Assembly: GCA_937903155.1 (NCBI GenBank)
Contig: CALCZU010000030.1
Location: forward strand, 1 to 64,000
From: an uncultured Bdellovibrionales bacterium
GTDB taxonomy: Bacteria > Bdellovibrionota > FAC87 > UBA2466
Length of the DNA: 64,000 nt
Direction: 5' to 3'
Position 1 is the first letter of the stretch, and each line of letters starts with the position of its first letter. The position numbers were made by a program, and so were the translations under genes. Under the pieces are notes generated by a model. It saw only the letters and a program-made list of their open reading frames with translations. It was not told the origin of the DNA and searched no databases. Of the stretch, positions 43,859 through 52,119 are shown piece by piece.

Positions 43859-45385
43859 TTAGAGTTTATCTTTCAGGTATTGCTTAATTTTTTCTAAGGT
43901 TGCCCCAAATCCAGCAGTGCGTGGCTCGTTCGAAATAACTTCGATGAGTTTGAGATGGCTTTCAAGAGTGTTTAAAAGTGTTTTCGCTGTTTTGAGATTG
44001 TATCCTTTGCTCTTTGCTTGAACCTCGATTTCTCCTAACTCCGCAATGAGTTTTTCGGCATCTTTTCGAGGCGTTTCATTGAGTAGGAATTGCGCGCCGC
44101 TTTGAGCCGCCAGCCGGGAGCTCACAAGTGAGATCTGAACAATGCCCGCGAAAAGGTCGACATCGTGGATATTTTCTAAAATGAGGAACTTCCTCGACTC
44201 AACCATTCTCGCTTTTAGGTTATCGACGACTTTCTTTTTTAGATAGGGTGTTTCTGTCGTTTCGATGAGCGGCGAGACCATCTCGAGGACAAAATATCTT
44301 GCGACATACGCGCGATATCCTACTGAGATTGGCTGTGAAGAATCAATTTGAAATTGGTTTAAGAGGGAGGAGAGTCCTTCCACGTAATTTGCTTTGTAAG
44401 CGTAGAGTTTCGTCGCCAGTTTTTTAAAATCTTTTTCTAAAGACGGGAGGTCGAAAAACAAAGGGACTCCGTTTTTGGGCTCTTTTACCTCGTTGGGAAT
44501 ATCTAATTGACCTAAATCCGCTTCTCCCCAACAGACCGGAACGCCTTCGTCAGAAATTGCGCACGTGTGGTTTCTGCCGGAGGCAATTTGATTCACTTTT
44601 CCTACCAGGGTTTCGGGAACCGAGCACTGTCCCTTGCCGTCGTATCCCCAGCAAGTGACGTCCCCTTTTTCTGAGAGGGCACAGGTGTGATCATCGCCCG
44701 ACGAAACATGGGTGATTTTGGACAAACCAGAAGGAACCGTTCTTTGGTAATTACTATCTTTTCCCCAACATTTCACAATTCCTTCTTCAGAGACTGCGCA
44801 GGTGTGTTGACCTCCCGCTGAAATCTGTTTTGCTTTAAAAGATGTGGGAGGATTAGTTTGGTTAAAACCGTTGTATCCCCAGCAAGTTACCTGACCCTCT
44901 TGCGAAAGCGCACAGTTATGATCTCCGCCCGACGAGATTTGTTTAATTTTCGCGAGAGTCGGGGGAACATTCGTCTGAGATTCGTTATTCAGTCCCCAAC
45001 AAAAGACCTGGCCTGCTTCAGAAAGAGCGCAGGTGTGATAATTGCCAAGGGAAATCTGCCGGATCTTGGGCAAACGGGAGGGAACTGTACTTTGCCCGCT
45101 GCCATTAGCTCCCCAACAATGAACTTCTCCCTCGGACAGTGCACAACTGTGAAAATTGCCCAAAGAAACCTGTTGAACTTTGGTTAAATGGGAAGGAACC
45201 GTACTTTGTTTGTCCGTATTGTATCCCCAGCAAGAAAGTTTACCTGTTTCCGAAAGTGCGCAAGTGTGTTTGCCACCCGCAATGACTGCTCGTTCATTTT
45301 TCTGGGCATTCTCAATCGTAGCGGTGTCCCATCCCAGTCCTATCGTTGCGAATGAAATACAAATGGTTAAAAGTATAGTTTTCAT
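43859..45385 (-). CDS. Secreted RCC1-like repeat protein with shared helical C-terminal domain (paralogue 1)
   Basis: A signal peptide (about 1-18) is followed by seven repeats of roughly 38-42 residues, each with a HTCALSxxGxVxCWGxNxxGQ core; the two cysteines per repeat are kept in all. RCC1-type repeats form beta propellers, here probably held by disulfides in the periplasm or outside. Residues 313-508 form an all-helical domain (SLEKDFKKLATKLYAYKAN to GFGATLEKIKQYLK) found in the three genes upstream as well. It is the last gene of the cluster; its ribosome binding site is the AAAAGGAAAG within the end of the preceding gene. Role unknown. Confidence 0.8.
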   Translation of the reverse strand: MKTILLTICISFATIGLGWDTATIENAQKNERAVIAGGKHTCALSETGKLSCWGYNTDKQSTVPSHLTKVQQVSLGNFHSCALSEGEVHCWGANGSGQSTVPSRLPKIRQISLGNYHTCALSEAGQVFCWGLNNESQTNVPPTLAKIKQISSGGDHNCALSQEGQVTCWGYNGFNQTNPPTSFKAKQISAGGQHTCAVSEEGIVKCWGKDSNYQRTVPSGLSKITHVSSGDDHTCALSEKGDVTCWGYDGKGQCSVPETLVGKVNQIASGRNHTCAISDEGVPVCWGEADLGQLDIPNEVKEPKNGVPLFFDLPSLEKDFKKLATKLYAYKANYVEGLSSLLNQFQIDSSQPISVGYRAYVARYFVLEMVSPLIETTETPYLKKKVVDNLKARMVESRKFLILENIHDVDLFAGIVQISLVSSRLAAQSGAQFLLNETPRKDAEKLIAELGEIEVQAKSKGYNLKTAKTLLNTLESHLKLIEVISNEPRTAGFGATLEKIKQYLKDKL

Positions 45386-45388
45386 TTT

Positions 45389-47056
45389 TTAAATCTTTCC
45401 TTTTAGATATTGGCGGATTTTTTCTAAGGTAGCGCCGAATCCTGCTGTGCGAGGTTCTGTCGTGATGATTTCGATGAGCTTCTGATTTTTTTCAAGGAGA
45501 CTGAATAACTCTTTCGATTGAGCGACGAGGTTGCCTTGTAACTTTATCTGAGTTTCGAGTGCCCCAAGGTCAGAGAAAAAATTTTGTGCGAGCTTCTGGC
45601 TGTTTTCGTCAACAAGGAAGGAGACGCTATTTTGCATGGCGAGTCGGCATACGGTGATCGACGTTTTAAAAATAGAAGCGGTTAAATCAGCTTCGTGAAC
45701 ATTTTCTAACGTCAGAAGTTTTTTTGACTCATTCAAAGAAGTTCGTAAGTTTTTGATGGCCTTCTTTTTGATAAAAGGCGTTTCGGTCGTCTCGAGAAGC
45801 GGCTCTAGCATTTCAAGAATAAAATACCTTGTGGCGTAAGCACGGTAACCTGCAGCCAAAGGTTTGGAAGGGTCCAAAATAAACTGGCTAGTGAGTGTAC
45901 TCAGCCCTTTGATGTAGTTCGATTTATAGCTATAAAGTCTGGTTGAGAGTTTTTTGAGATCTTTTTCGAGTGACTCGAGTCGAAAAACAATCTCAGGCCC
46001 TTGGGAGAGGTCTTCGATTTCTTTTGGTATCGTCGTGATGCCATGATGTTTGGAACCCCAGCAGGTAAGCTCTTCTTCTTTTATGGAGACTGCGCACGTG
46101 TACCCCTCGCCTAAAAAGATCCTCTTCGTTTTTTTGAGTTGGGGAGGAACGGCTGTTTGTCCTTTATCGTTTTCTCCCCAGCAGTCGACGTCCCCTTCTT
46201 CAGAAAGCGCGCACGTATGGTAGTAGCTTGACTCAATTTGCCGAGTTTTGTTTAGGCTTAAGGGAACTTTTGTTTGGCCTCGTTCGCCATGCCCCCAACA
46301 GGATACTGAACCTTCTTGTGAAAGAGCACAGGTATGGAGCGCACCTAAGATGATTTGTTTTGCTTTTGGCAAGTCCGGTGAGACGGAAGTCTGTAAAACA
46401 TTCCATCCCCAGCATTCCACTTTTCCGTCGTCGGAGAGAATACAGGCGTGTCTTCCTCCCAAGACAATCTCTTTAGCTTTGAGCAAGCTCTCTGGTACTC
46501 TATCAATCCAGAATTCAGGATTGCCTTTTTGATCCGTCATTCCGCCCCACCCCCAACAAAAAACTGAGCCTTCTTCTGTCACAGCACAAGTTCTTTCATC
46601 GCGTATTACAATGTTTTTTGTTCTGGGTAAGTTTTTGGGGACTGCCGTCTGTTTCAGATCGTTTTTTCCCCAGCAAGACACAATTCCTTTCTCGGATAAG
46701 GCGCACGAGTGATGATTTCCGGCAGCGATTTGTTTCGATTTCGCTAGATTTGGGGGGGCCGCTGTTTGAAGATACTCGTTGTCGCCCCAACACGTAACGA
46801 CTCCTTCCTCGGAAAGCGAACAAATATGATCTGAGCCCAGTGCAATCTGCACAGAAGGGTCTAAACGAGAGGGTGTTGAGCTGGCTCCCCAGCAATGGAC
46901 TCCTCCGAATTTAGAAAGGGCGCAAGCGTGGCGTGCTCCGGCGGCGACTGCGATGCCACTGTCTTGTGCTTCATTGATAGTGACGTTTGCCTGGCCAAAA
47001 CCAATGGATGCAAAAATGCTAAAAATGAAAATCAGTTTGAACCCGTTTCTTTTCAT
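45389..47056 (-). CDS. Secreted RCC1-like repeat protein with shared helical C-terminal domain (paralogue 2)
   Basis: Signal peptide followed by eight RCC1-like repeats with paired cysteines (for example RHACALSKFGGVHCWG, YHTCALSEEGDVDCWG), one repeat more than paralogue 1, and a slightly degenerate last repeat with an insertion (SIKEEELTCWG). The helical C-terminal domain (about 345-555) has the same landmarks: SLEKDLKKLSTRLYSYKSNY, RYFILEMLEPLLETTETPF, TAGFGATLEKIRQYL. It overlaps the upstream gene by four bases. The repeat number difference points to expansion by unequal crossing over. Confidence 0.8.
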   Translation of the reverse strand: MKRNGFKLIFIFSIFASIGFGQANVTINEAQDSGIAVAAGARHACALSKFGGVHCWGASSTPSRLDPSVQIALGSDHICSLSEEGVVTCWGDNEYLQTAAPPNLAKSKQIAAGNHHSCALSEKGIVSCWGKNDLKQTAVPKNLPRTKNIVIRDERTCAVTEEGSVFCWGWGGMTDQKGNPEFWIDRVPESLLKAKEIVLGGRHACILSDDGKVECWGWNVLQTSVSPDLPKAKQIILGALHTCALSQEGSVSCWGHGERGQTKVPLSLNKTRQIESSYYHTCALSEEGDVDCWGENDKGQTAVPPQLKKTKRIFLGEGYTCAVSIKEEELTCWGSKHHGITTIPKEIEDLSQGPEIVFRLESLEKDLKKLSTRLYSYKSNYIKGLSTLTSQFILDPSKPLAAGYRAYATRYFILEMLEPLLETTETPFIKKKAIKNLRTSLNESKKLLTLENVHEADLTASIFKTSITVCRLAMQNSVSFLVDENSQKLAQNFFSDLGALETQIKLQGNLVAQSKELFSLLEKNQKLIEIITTEPRTAGFGATLEKIRQYLKGKI

Positions 47057-48723
47057 GCTTTTTCCTTGAGATACACTTTGACTTTTTCGAGCGTCGCACC
47101 AAAGCCGGATGTTCTGGACTCAGAGGACAAATGCTCGATGAGTTTGGGGCTCGATTGCAGAATTCCTAAAAGTTCTTTGGCTTGGGATTTCTTATAGCCT
47201 TCAGTTTTGAACGCGGCTTCGAGTAGGCCTAAGTCGGTCATCATTTTCTCGGCATCTTTTCGAAGGTTTTCATCGAGGATGAATTGGGTGGAGTTTTGAA
47301 GCGAGAGCTTCACGGCTGAAAACGCGACTTGGTAAATTCCGGAACTGAGCTCGATGTCTTGAATGCCTGCGATTTCGAGCTGCTTTTTCGAATTCGTGAG
47401 CCCTAACTTCAAGTTTTCAAGCACTTTCTCTTTTACGAAAGGCGTTTCAGTCGTTTCGATCACGGCGGCAAGCATTTCAAGAGCGAAATAACGCGAGAGA
47501 AGCGAGCGATAACTAAACCCAGCGGCGACCGACGGATCGACTTTGAACTGAGGGAGAATCGAAGAAATTCCTCTCACGTAATTGCCTTTATACGAATAAA
47601 GTTTTTTGGCTAGTCTATCCAAATTCTTTTCCAGTGCGTCTAAGTTAAAATGGACGAGACCATCCTCCGTGGTTAAATCGAGCTGATAGGGATCAAATTT
47701 AAAGTCGGTCGTACAGAGAACCGGGTGGGTGGTGCTAATGACCGAGTTTTCGGAAGATTCCACAGGTTCGGTTAGGTATTTAAGATCTAAATCGACTTTT
47801 CCAAGTTCGACGACCGTACTTTCTGAAGGCAGATACTCCACCGTCTGCATGTGCGAATTCGCTGTAAAAGCACATACGCTCGTGCCCCTAAGAGAAGCGC
47901 TTTTGACTTTGTCGTGATATTCGAAAGGGGTGTAGTATCTTACATTCGTATTGAAACCGTTTGGGTAAGCACACGTCACTTTGTATCTCCCTCCACTGGC
48001 GCCTTCAGTCCAAATTTTACTATTCGCGCTTTCTGAAATTGTGGCCGATTCGGCTAAGCGTTTTCGTAGACTTTTTGAAAAGTTTTCCGCCTTGCCGATC
48101 GGACTCCAATCTTTGCCAAACTCTGCACACGCTGTCTTGTGCTTATCGAACATGACCGGCTCACTCAATTTGTAGATTTTTTTAACATCGGGAAGATACA
48201 TCACCGAAAAAAACGAGAGGTTAACGACTCTCATTCGCTCTTTCTGAAAATCTTCCGATAGGATGAGTTTTTTCTCTTTCTCAATGGCGTTTAGGATTTC
48301 TTTATCCGCTAACGTCACTCTTTCACGCATTTGTTCAGTCGCTAATAAAGTTTCTTCCGCTTTTTTAAGTTCATCCTGTCGCAGGTCATTGTTCGTTAAA
48401 TGGACGCGGAGATTTTTAAGTTTCGAATCCAAAGCGACGCCTGTGGGAATTCCCCCATAAAGTCTATCGACGACGCCATAAAAACTTTGAACGCTGCGGA
48501 CGTAGTTGTCATGATCAGCGGAAAATACTTGGGCTTGCGGCTGTCCTGAACAACCTCGGACAGGTGGAGGCGCATTGTCTTTACACTTTTCAAAAAAGAC
48601 TCGATTACCTACGCGATAAACCAACGCGCGAGACGCGTCAGAATATTCCAGAGTTAGATCTGCAAATCCAGACATAGAGATTGTAAAAACAAGAGCCGCT
48701 GTTCTTAAAAAAGATTTTTTCAT
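47053..48723 (-). CDS. Secreted protein with unique N-terminal half and the shared helical C-terminal domain (paralogue 3)
   Basis: Same C-terminal domain as its neighbours (about 365-556: ALEKNLDRLAKKLYSYKGNY, RYFALEMLAAVIETTETPF, SGFGATLEKVKVYLK), but no RCC1 repeats. After the signal peptide there is a short beta region with Cys (KCKDNAPPPVRGCSGQ), a coiled-coil stretch (110-175) and a cysteine-bearing domain (200-330) that I do not recognise. Swapping the N-terminal half while keeping the C-terminal domain suggests that the latter is a common docking or export module. Overlaps the downstream gene by ATGA. Confidence 0.75.
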   Translation of the reverse strand: MKKSFLRTAALVFTISMSGFADLTLEYSDASRALVYRVGNRVFFEKCKDNAPPPVRGCSGQPQAQVFSADHDNYVRSVQSFYGVVDRLYGGIPTGVALDSKLKNLRVHLTNNDLRQDELKKAEETLLATEQMRERVTLADKEILNAIEKEKKLILSEDFQKERMRVVNLSFFSVMYLPDVKKIYKLSEPVMFDKHKTACAEFGKDWSPIGKAENFSKSLRKRLAESATISESANSKIWTEGASGGRYKVTCAYPNGFNTNVRYYTPFEYHDKVKSASLRGTSVCAFTANSHMQTVEYLPSESTVVELGKVDLDLKYLTEPVESSENSVISTTHPVLCTTDFKFDPYQLDLTTEDGLVHFNLDALEKNLDRLAKKLYSYKGNYVRGISSILPQFKVDPSVAAGFSYRSLLSRYFALEMLAAVIETTETPFVKEKVLENLKLGLTNSKKQLEIAGIQDIELSSGIYQVAFSAVKLSLQNSTQFILDENLRKDAEKMMTDLGLLEAAFKTEGYKKSQAKELLGILQSSPKLIEHLSSESRTSGFGATLEKVKVYLKEKA

Positions 48724-48726
48724 CCT

Positions 48727-50247
48727 TTAGACCTTTTCTTTGAGATAGTTTTTAATTTTTTCGAGCGTGGCGCCAAAGCCCGTGGTGCGAGCTTCTACGG
48801 AAAGTGTTTGGATTAGCTTTGGGTTTGTTTCAAGAAGGTTGAGAAGTTCCTTGGCTTGGGACTCGGTGTATCCGTTTGATTTCAATTGGACTTCGAGCTC
48901 TCCAAGTTTTGTGAGGAGAAGCTCGGCGTCTTTGCGTTGGTCTTCGTTAAGAAGAAACTGTGCGCTGTTTTGAATCGCGAGGCGGGAGGCCATCAGCGAT
49001 ATTTTGTAAGTATTCATCCCCAATTCGATATCTTGTATCTCGGAGAGCTCTAAAGATTTTTTTGCATCAGTGAGCTCCTTTTTTAAATTCATCACAACTT
49101 TTTCTTTGATGAAGGGCGTGTCCGTTGTCTCAACTAAAGGCGACAGCATTTCGAGCGCGAAGTATCGAGCGAGATATTTTTTATATTCGGCAGCAACGGG
49201 AAGTTTTTCATCGATAGGCAACTGAGTGATGAGAGCCGCCAAACCCTTCACGTAATTTGCTTTATAAGAGTAAATTTTCTTCGCGATTCGATAAAAGCTT
49301 TTTTCTAAGCTTTGAAGGTTAAATTTTACCGGTGTGATTCCTGCTTGCAGTTCACTCACCTCATGGGGAACTCCAAGTTGTTTATAGTTGTTATCTCCCC
49401 AACAGAGAATTTCATCCCCGTCCATCTTTCCACAGGCATGGAAACCTCCCGCGGTGACAGATTGCATTTCAGTAGGCATCACGGAGGGAAGGGTTCCGCC
49501 ATCATGTCGTCCCCAGCAGTAAACCTTGCCGGTTTCGGCTACCGCACAAGTAAAAAAATAACCGACAGAAATCTGTTTAATCTTCGGTAACGAAGACGGA
49601 ACGTCCGCTTGACCATCTCTTGAGCTACTGCCCCAGCAAAAAATTTTACCTTCTTCGGAAAGAGCGCAAGCATGATGCATTCCTGTTCCAATTTGTTTGA
49701 TCTTGGGTAACTCAGGGACGGCAGGAATAGATTCTTGAAGTCCCCAACACTTTACTTTTCCCTCAACGGAAAGAGCGCAACTCGCATACCAGCCTGCCGA
49801 GATTTGTTTGATTTCGGGGAGGTAAGGAACATCGTTTTGTCCTGATGAATTGATGCCATAACATCGCACGATCCCGACTGAGGACAAGGTGCAAGTCGTT
49901 TGACCGGCTGCCGAGATTTGCTTGATATTGGATCCGGGGACACTGCTTTGATTTTCGAGGTTTGAGCCCCAACAAATTACTTTACCGGCTTCCGACAGCG
50001 CGCAGCTGTGTTCATTTCCTAAAGACACCTGAATGATTTTCGGAAGGGAAGGGGGAACTTCATTCTCATGATGAGAACCTTCACCCCAACATTTTGTGAC
50101 TTTGCCCTCATCGGATAAGGCGCAGTTGTGAAGAGGTCCCGCCGCGATAGAAACGCCTGTCTCCATCGCTTCTTTCAGATTTGCATCGTCCAGACTAAAG
50201 GAGAGACTGGAAAGAATGACCGCCGACAATAAGAGAAGGGTTTTCAT
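48727..50247 (-). CDS. Secreted RCC1-like repeat protein with shared helical C-terminal domain (paralogue 4)
   Basis: Signal peptide, then seven RCC1-like repeats (LHNCALSDEGKVTKCWG to FHACGKMDGDEILCWG); one shows CYG for CWG and the last has lost the ALS core. Residues 310-506 are the shared helical domain (SLEKSFYRIAKKIYSYKANY, RYFALEMLSPLVETTDTPF, TGFGATLEKIKNYLKEKV). It starts at an ATG that overlaps a TGA in the third frame, the remnant end of the upstream gene. The ribosome binding site AAAGGAAAA comes from that remnant. Confidence 0.8.
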   Translation of the reverse strand: MKTLLLLSAVILSSLSFSLDDANLKEAMETGVSIAAGPLHNCALSDEGKVTKCWGEGSHHENEVPPSLPKIIQVSLGNEHSCALSEAGKVICWGSNLENQSSVPGSNIKQISAAGQTTCTLSSVGIVRCYGINSSGQNDVPYLPEIKQISAGWYASCALSVEGKVKCWGLQESIPAVPELPKIKQIGTGMHHACALSEEGKIFCWGSSSRDGQADVPSSLPKIKQISVGYFFTCAVAETGKVYCWGRHDGGTLPSVMPTEMQSVTAGGFHACGKMDGDEILCWGDNNYKQLGVPHEVSELQAGITPVKFNLQSLEKSFYRIAKKIYSYKANYVKGLAALITQLPIDEKLPVAAEYKKYLARYFALEMLSPLVETTDTPFIKEKVVMNLKKELTDAKKSLELSEIQDIELGMNTYKISLMASRLAIQNSAQFLLNEDQRKDAELLLTKLGELEVQLKSNGYTESQAKELLNLLETNPKLIQTLSVEARTTGFGATLEKIKNYLKEKV

Positions 50248-50301
50248 TTCGACACTTTTCCTTTGAGATAAAGTTTTATTTTTTGCAATCTGCCGAGACT
50301 T
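50244..50301 (-). pseudogene. Out-of-frame C-terminal tail of the upstream family member
   Basis: Directly after the stop of the gene at 50302-51009, the +1 frame encodes LGRLQKIKLYLKGKVSK and stops at a TGA overlapping the next ATG. This matches the conserved tail GATLEKIKxYLKxKV of the four paralogues downstream. It is best read as the original end of the upstream gene, lost through a one-base insertion in an A run. The DNA may be kept because it supplies the ribosome binding site for the next gene. Confidence 0.6.
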
Positions 50302-51009
50302 TTACTTTTCTGATTCTGGGTCGATCTGAGCGAATTCTCCGTAGAACTCATTCAAGCCTTGAATTTCCAGAATGATATTAAATGCCGGATTGGAGTGCTG
50401 GATTTTCGAAAAAGCTTTGTAGAGTGTTACGATTTTCCGGTAGAGGGGATCGGCTGCTTTAAACGTTTTAGGCCGGTCTCCCAATTTGGCAACGGCAATG
50501 AGGTTTCCGACGGGAGCGACGAGATCGTTGATCTCTTTGGTCAGATCGGCTGGCAAATCAGCAACCTTCTTTAAGTCCTGGAGCAGTCGATGGATTTCAG
50601 TGAACGTATTTCCTACGATTTGGCTATAAGGAGTGTCATCAAATCCACGATCCGTCACAATAGCCTGATAGAGGGTTAAAACTTCTTTTAAATGCTTCTC
50701 ATTATTGTCGGACTCGATACTTTTAAAGAAAGCAGTGGAATATCTGAAAGTCACAATCAGCTGTTGGTAGCTTCTCATCGTTCCAGCGTGCGCCAAACCT
50801 TTAGCTTGGATTGAAGTTTTGATTGTTTCGCAATGCCTTCGGATGAGAAAAATTCTCGCCGAATCTAAGAGCTCGATATCCTGAGAAAGCTTGTCTCCCA
50901 AATAAATAATTCTATCCAGTTGGGCTATTGCTTTTTCTTTTTCAGTTTCTGCGAAAGTCGTGGGGGTGATTAGTAAAAGTCCGATGAGGGCAATCAAAAA
51001 GCGTTTCAT
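50302..51009 (-). CDS. Secreted helical protein, likely truncated fifth member of the cluster
   Basis: Signal peptide (MKRFLIALIGLLLITPTTFAE) followed by about 215 residues of predicted helix with no recognised motif. The start at 51009 has GGAG five bases upstream; a longer frame to 51045 is less likely. Weak resemblance to the helical C-terminal domain of the downstream paralogues (SYQQLIVTFRYSTAFFKSIE compared with their ARYFALEMLSPLVETT) and the out-of-frame tail beyond its stop suggest common descent. It begins the minus-strand cluster that ends at 43859. Confidence 0.65.
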   Translation of the reverse strand: MKRFLIALIGLLLITPTTFAETEKEKAIAQLDRIIYLGDKLSQDIELLDSARIFLIRRHCETIKTSIQAKGLAHAGTMRSYQQLIVTFRYSTAFFKSIESDNNEKHLKEVLTLYQAIVTDRGFDDTPYSQIVGNTFTEIHRLLQDLKKVADLPADLTKEINDLVAPVGNLIAVAKLGDRPKTFKAADPLYRKIVTLYKAFSKIQHSNPAFNIILEIQGLNEFYGEFAQIDPESEK

Positions 51010-51162
51010 ACTCTCTCCTATCAAAACGAGCCAATGCTTAAGCATTGCTATTGCTCACAGAAAGTTGAGTCAATTTAAGAAGATCAACTCATAGACTAAG
51101 TGTTTACTTATGCTACGAGTTAAAAAGTCTTCATGAGAGGGTAATACAAATAAGCAGAGCCG

Positions 51163-51192
51163 GACTCAATCAGCAAAAAAAATGATTGAGTC
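51163..51192. other. Perfect 10-bp hairpin
   Basis: GACTCAATCA (51163-51172) and TGATTGAGTC (51183-51192) with an A-rich ten-base loop. There is no flanking T tract, so it is not a standard terminator; a protein-binding palindrome or RNA hairpin is possible. Confidence 0.5.
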
Positions 51193-51212
51193 GATATGAG
51201 TAGATTCTGTCA

Positions 51213-51304
51213 TTGCGAAGAGCCGAAGGCGACGAAGCAATCTCGATGCACAAGAACGCCTTTGCTATCGGCGAGATTGCTTCGTCGCCTTCGGCTCCTC
51301 GCAA
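51213..51304. repeat. Dispersed inverted repeat, copy A
   Basis: Arms 51213-51245 and 51272-51304 are inverted copies with one mismatch in 33 bases (core GCGACGAAGCAATCTCG) around a 26-base loop. The same arm sequence recurs at 59158-59351, so this is a dispersed family. It resembles the short palindromic repeats with a CGTCATTGCGAGGAGC-type core that occur between genes in several unrelated bacteria. It could terminate transcription for lepB and limit read-through, or be a non-autonomous mobile element. Confidence 0.85.
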
Positions 51305-51318
51305 CGACGTTGGGTACG

Positions 51319-52119
51319 CTATTGCGTATAAGTACCGATGCGCTCGTAACGGACCCACGCTTTTCCTTGAGCCCAGTCGGGGAAGAATTTAAAAAATTCG
51401 TAGAAAAAGGCGAGCACTCGCATGGGAGGTGAGTAGTCTGCCACCATGCTTGCTTTGAGTTCCGGGTCCCAACTCGAATACCAGATGAACATTGCTTTTC
51501 CTTTAAGATTTTCCATCGGAACAAAGCCCCAGAATCGACTGTCCGAAGAATTGTCACGGTTATCGCCGATAGCAAGTAAATGGCCTTCGGGAATGACTGT
51601 CTCTTCCATGTAGCGCGTGCGCACATCGTACTCGTGCGAGTTTGTTAAAATCATGTAATGCTTTTTGCCGGTGAGATTTTCGACAAAGAGCGTTTTATCG
51701 TCGGCGTCATCGATGTCGTACATCAAGGAGCGGTCTTTTAATTCATGTCGTTCGATTTCTTGTCCATTCACTAAAAGTTTTCCGGAGCGAAATTCGACTC
51801 GGTCGCCCGGCAATCCGACGGCTCTCTTTACGAAGGTGACATTCGGATCTCTGGGGTATCGAAAAAGAATAATATCTCCGCGTTGAACGGATCCTGTCTT
51901 AAAAAGAATTTGCTCGGTAAAGGGAATGCGGACATCATAAGCGCATTTCAAAGCGTACAGTCTGTCGCCTGTTTTCAATGTCGGTTCCATGGATCCTGTC
52001 GGAACTACGTACGGCTCAACAAAAGTCCATCTCAGCGCGAGCAGGGCTAAAATCATGTAAGCCATCGTGTGGTTGTCTTTGATCCATTGGATAAACGAAT
52101 TATTTTGAGAGTCTTTCAT
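51319..52119 (-). CDS. lepB: Signal peptidase I
   Basis: Cleaves signal peptides of exported proteins at the periplasmic face. A membrane helix (about 18-36) leads to the catalytic Ser43 in PTGSMEPTL; the general-base Lys98 is in FVKRAVGLPGD, and the box E motif GDNRDNSSDSRFWGFVP is complete. The C-terminal 50 residues (DWAQGKAW onward) extend a little past the usual end. The stop region shares one base with the threonine aldolase gene upstream. Given the many secreted proteins nearby its presence is fitting but not specific. Confidence 0.95.
   Translation of the reverse strand: MKDSQNNSFIQWIKDNHTMAYMILALLALRWTFVEPYVVPTGSMEPTLKTGDRLYALKCAYDVRIPFTEQILFKTGSVQRGDIILFRYPRDPNVTFVKRAVGLPGDRVEFRSGKLLVNGQEIERHELKDRSLMYDIDDADDKTLFVENLTGKKHYMILTNSHEYDVRTRYMEETVIPEGHLLAIGDNRDNSSDSRFWGFVPMENLKGKAMFIWYSSWDPELKASMVADYSPPMRVLAFFYEFFKFFPDWAQGKAWVRYERIGTYTQ

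Larger units (their letters stand above)
51010..51318. other. Intergenic region with two inverted repeats
   Basis: 309 bases without a gene between the RCC1 cluster and lepB. It holds the promoter region for the cluster (no clear boxes found), the perfect hairpin at 51163-51192 and the dispersed inverted repeat at 51213-51304. The AT-rich stretch 51046-51160 shows nothing else that I can name. Confidence 0.5.

Noticed and set aside
43859..50247. Regular DNA periodicity looking like a CRISPR or tandem array
   Set aside because: The spacing comes from RCC1-like protein repeats in frame, with diverged DNA and no identical direct repeats separated by unique spacers.
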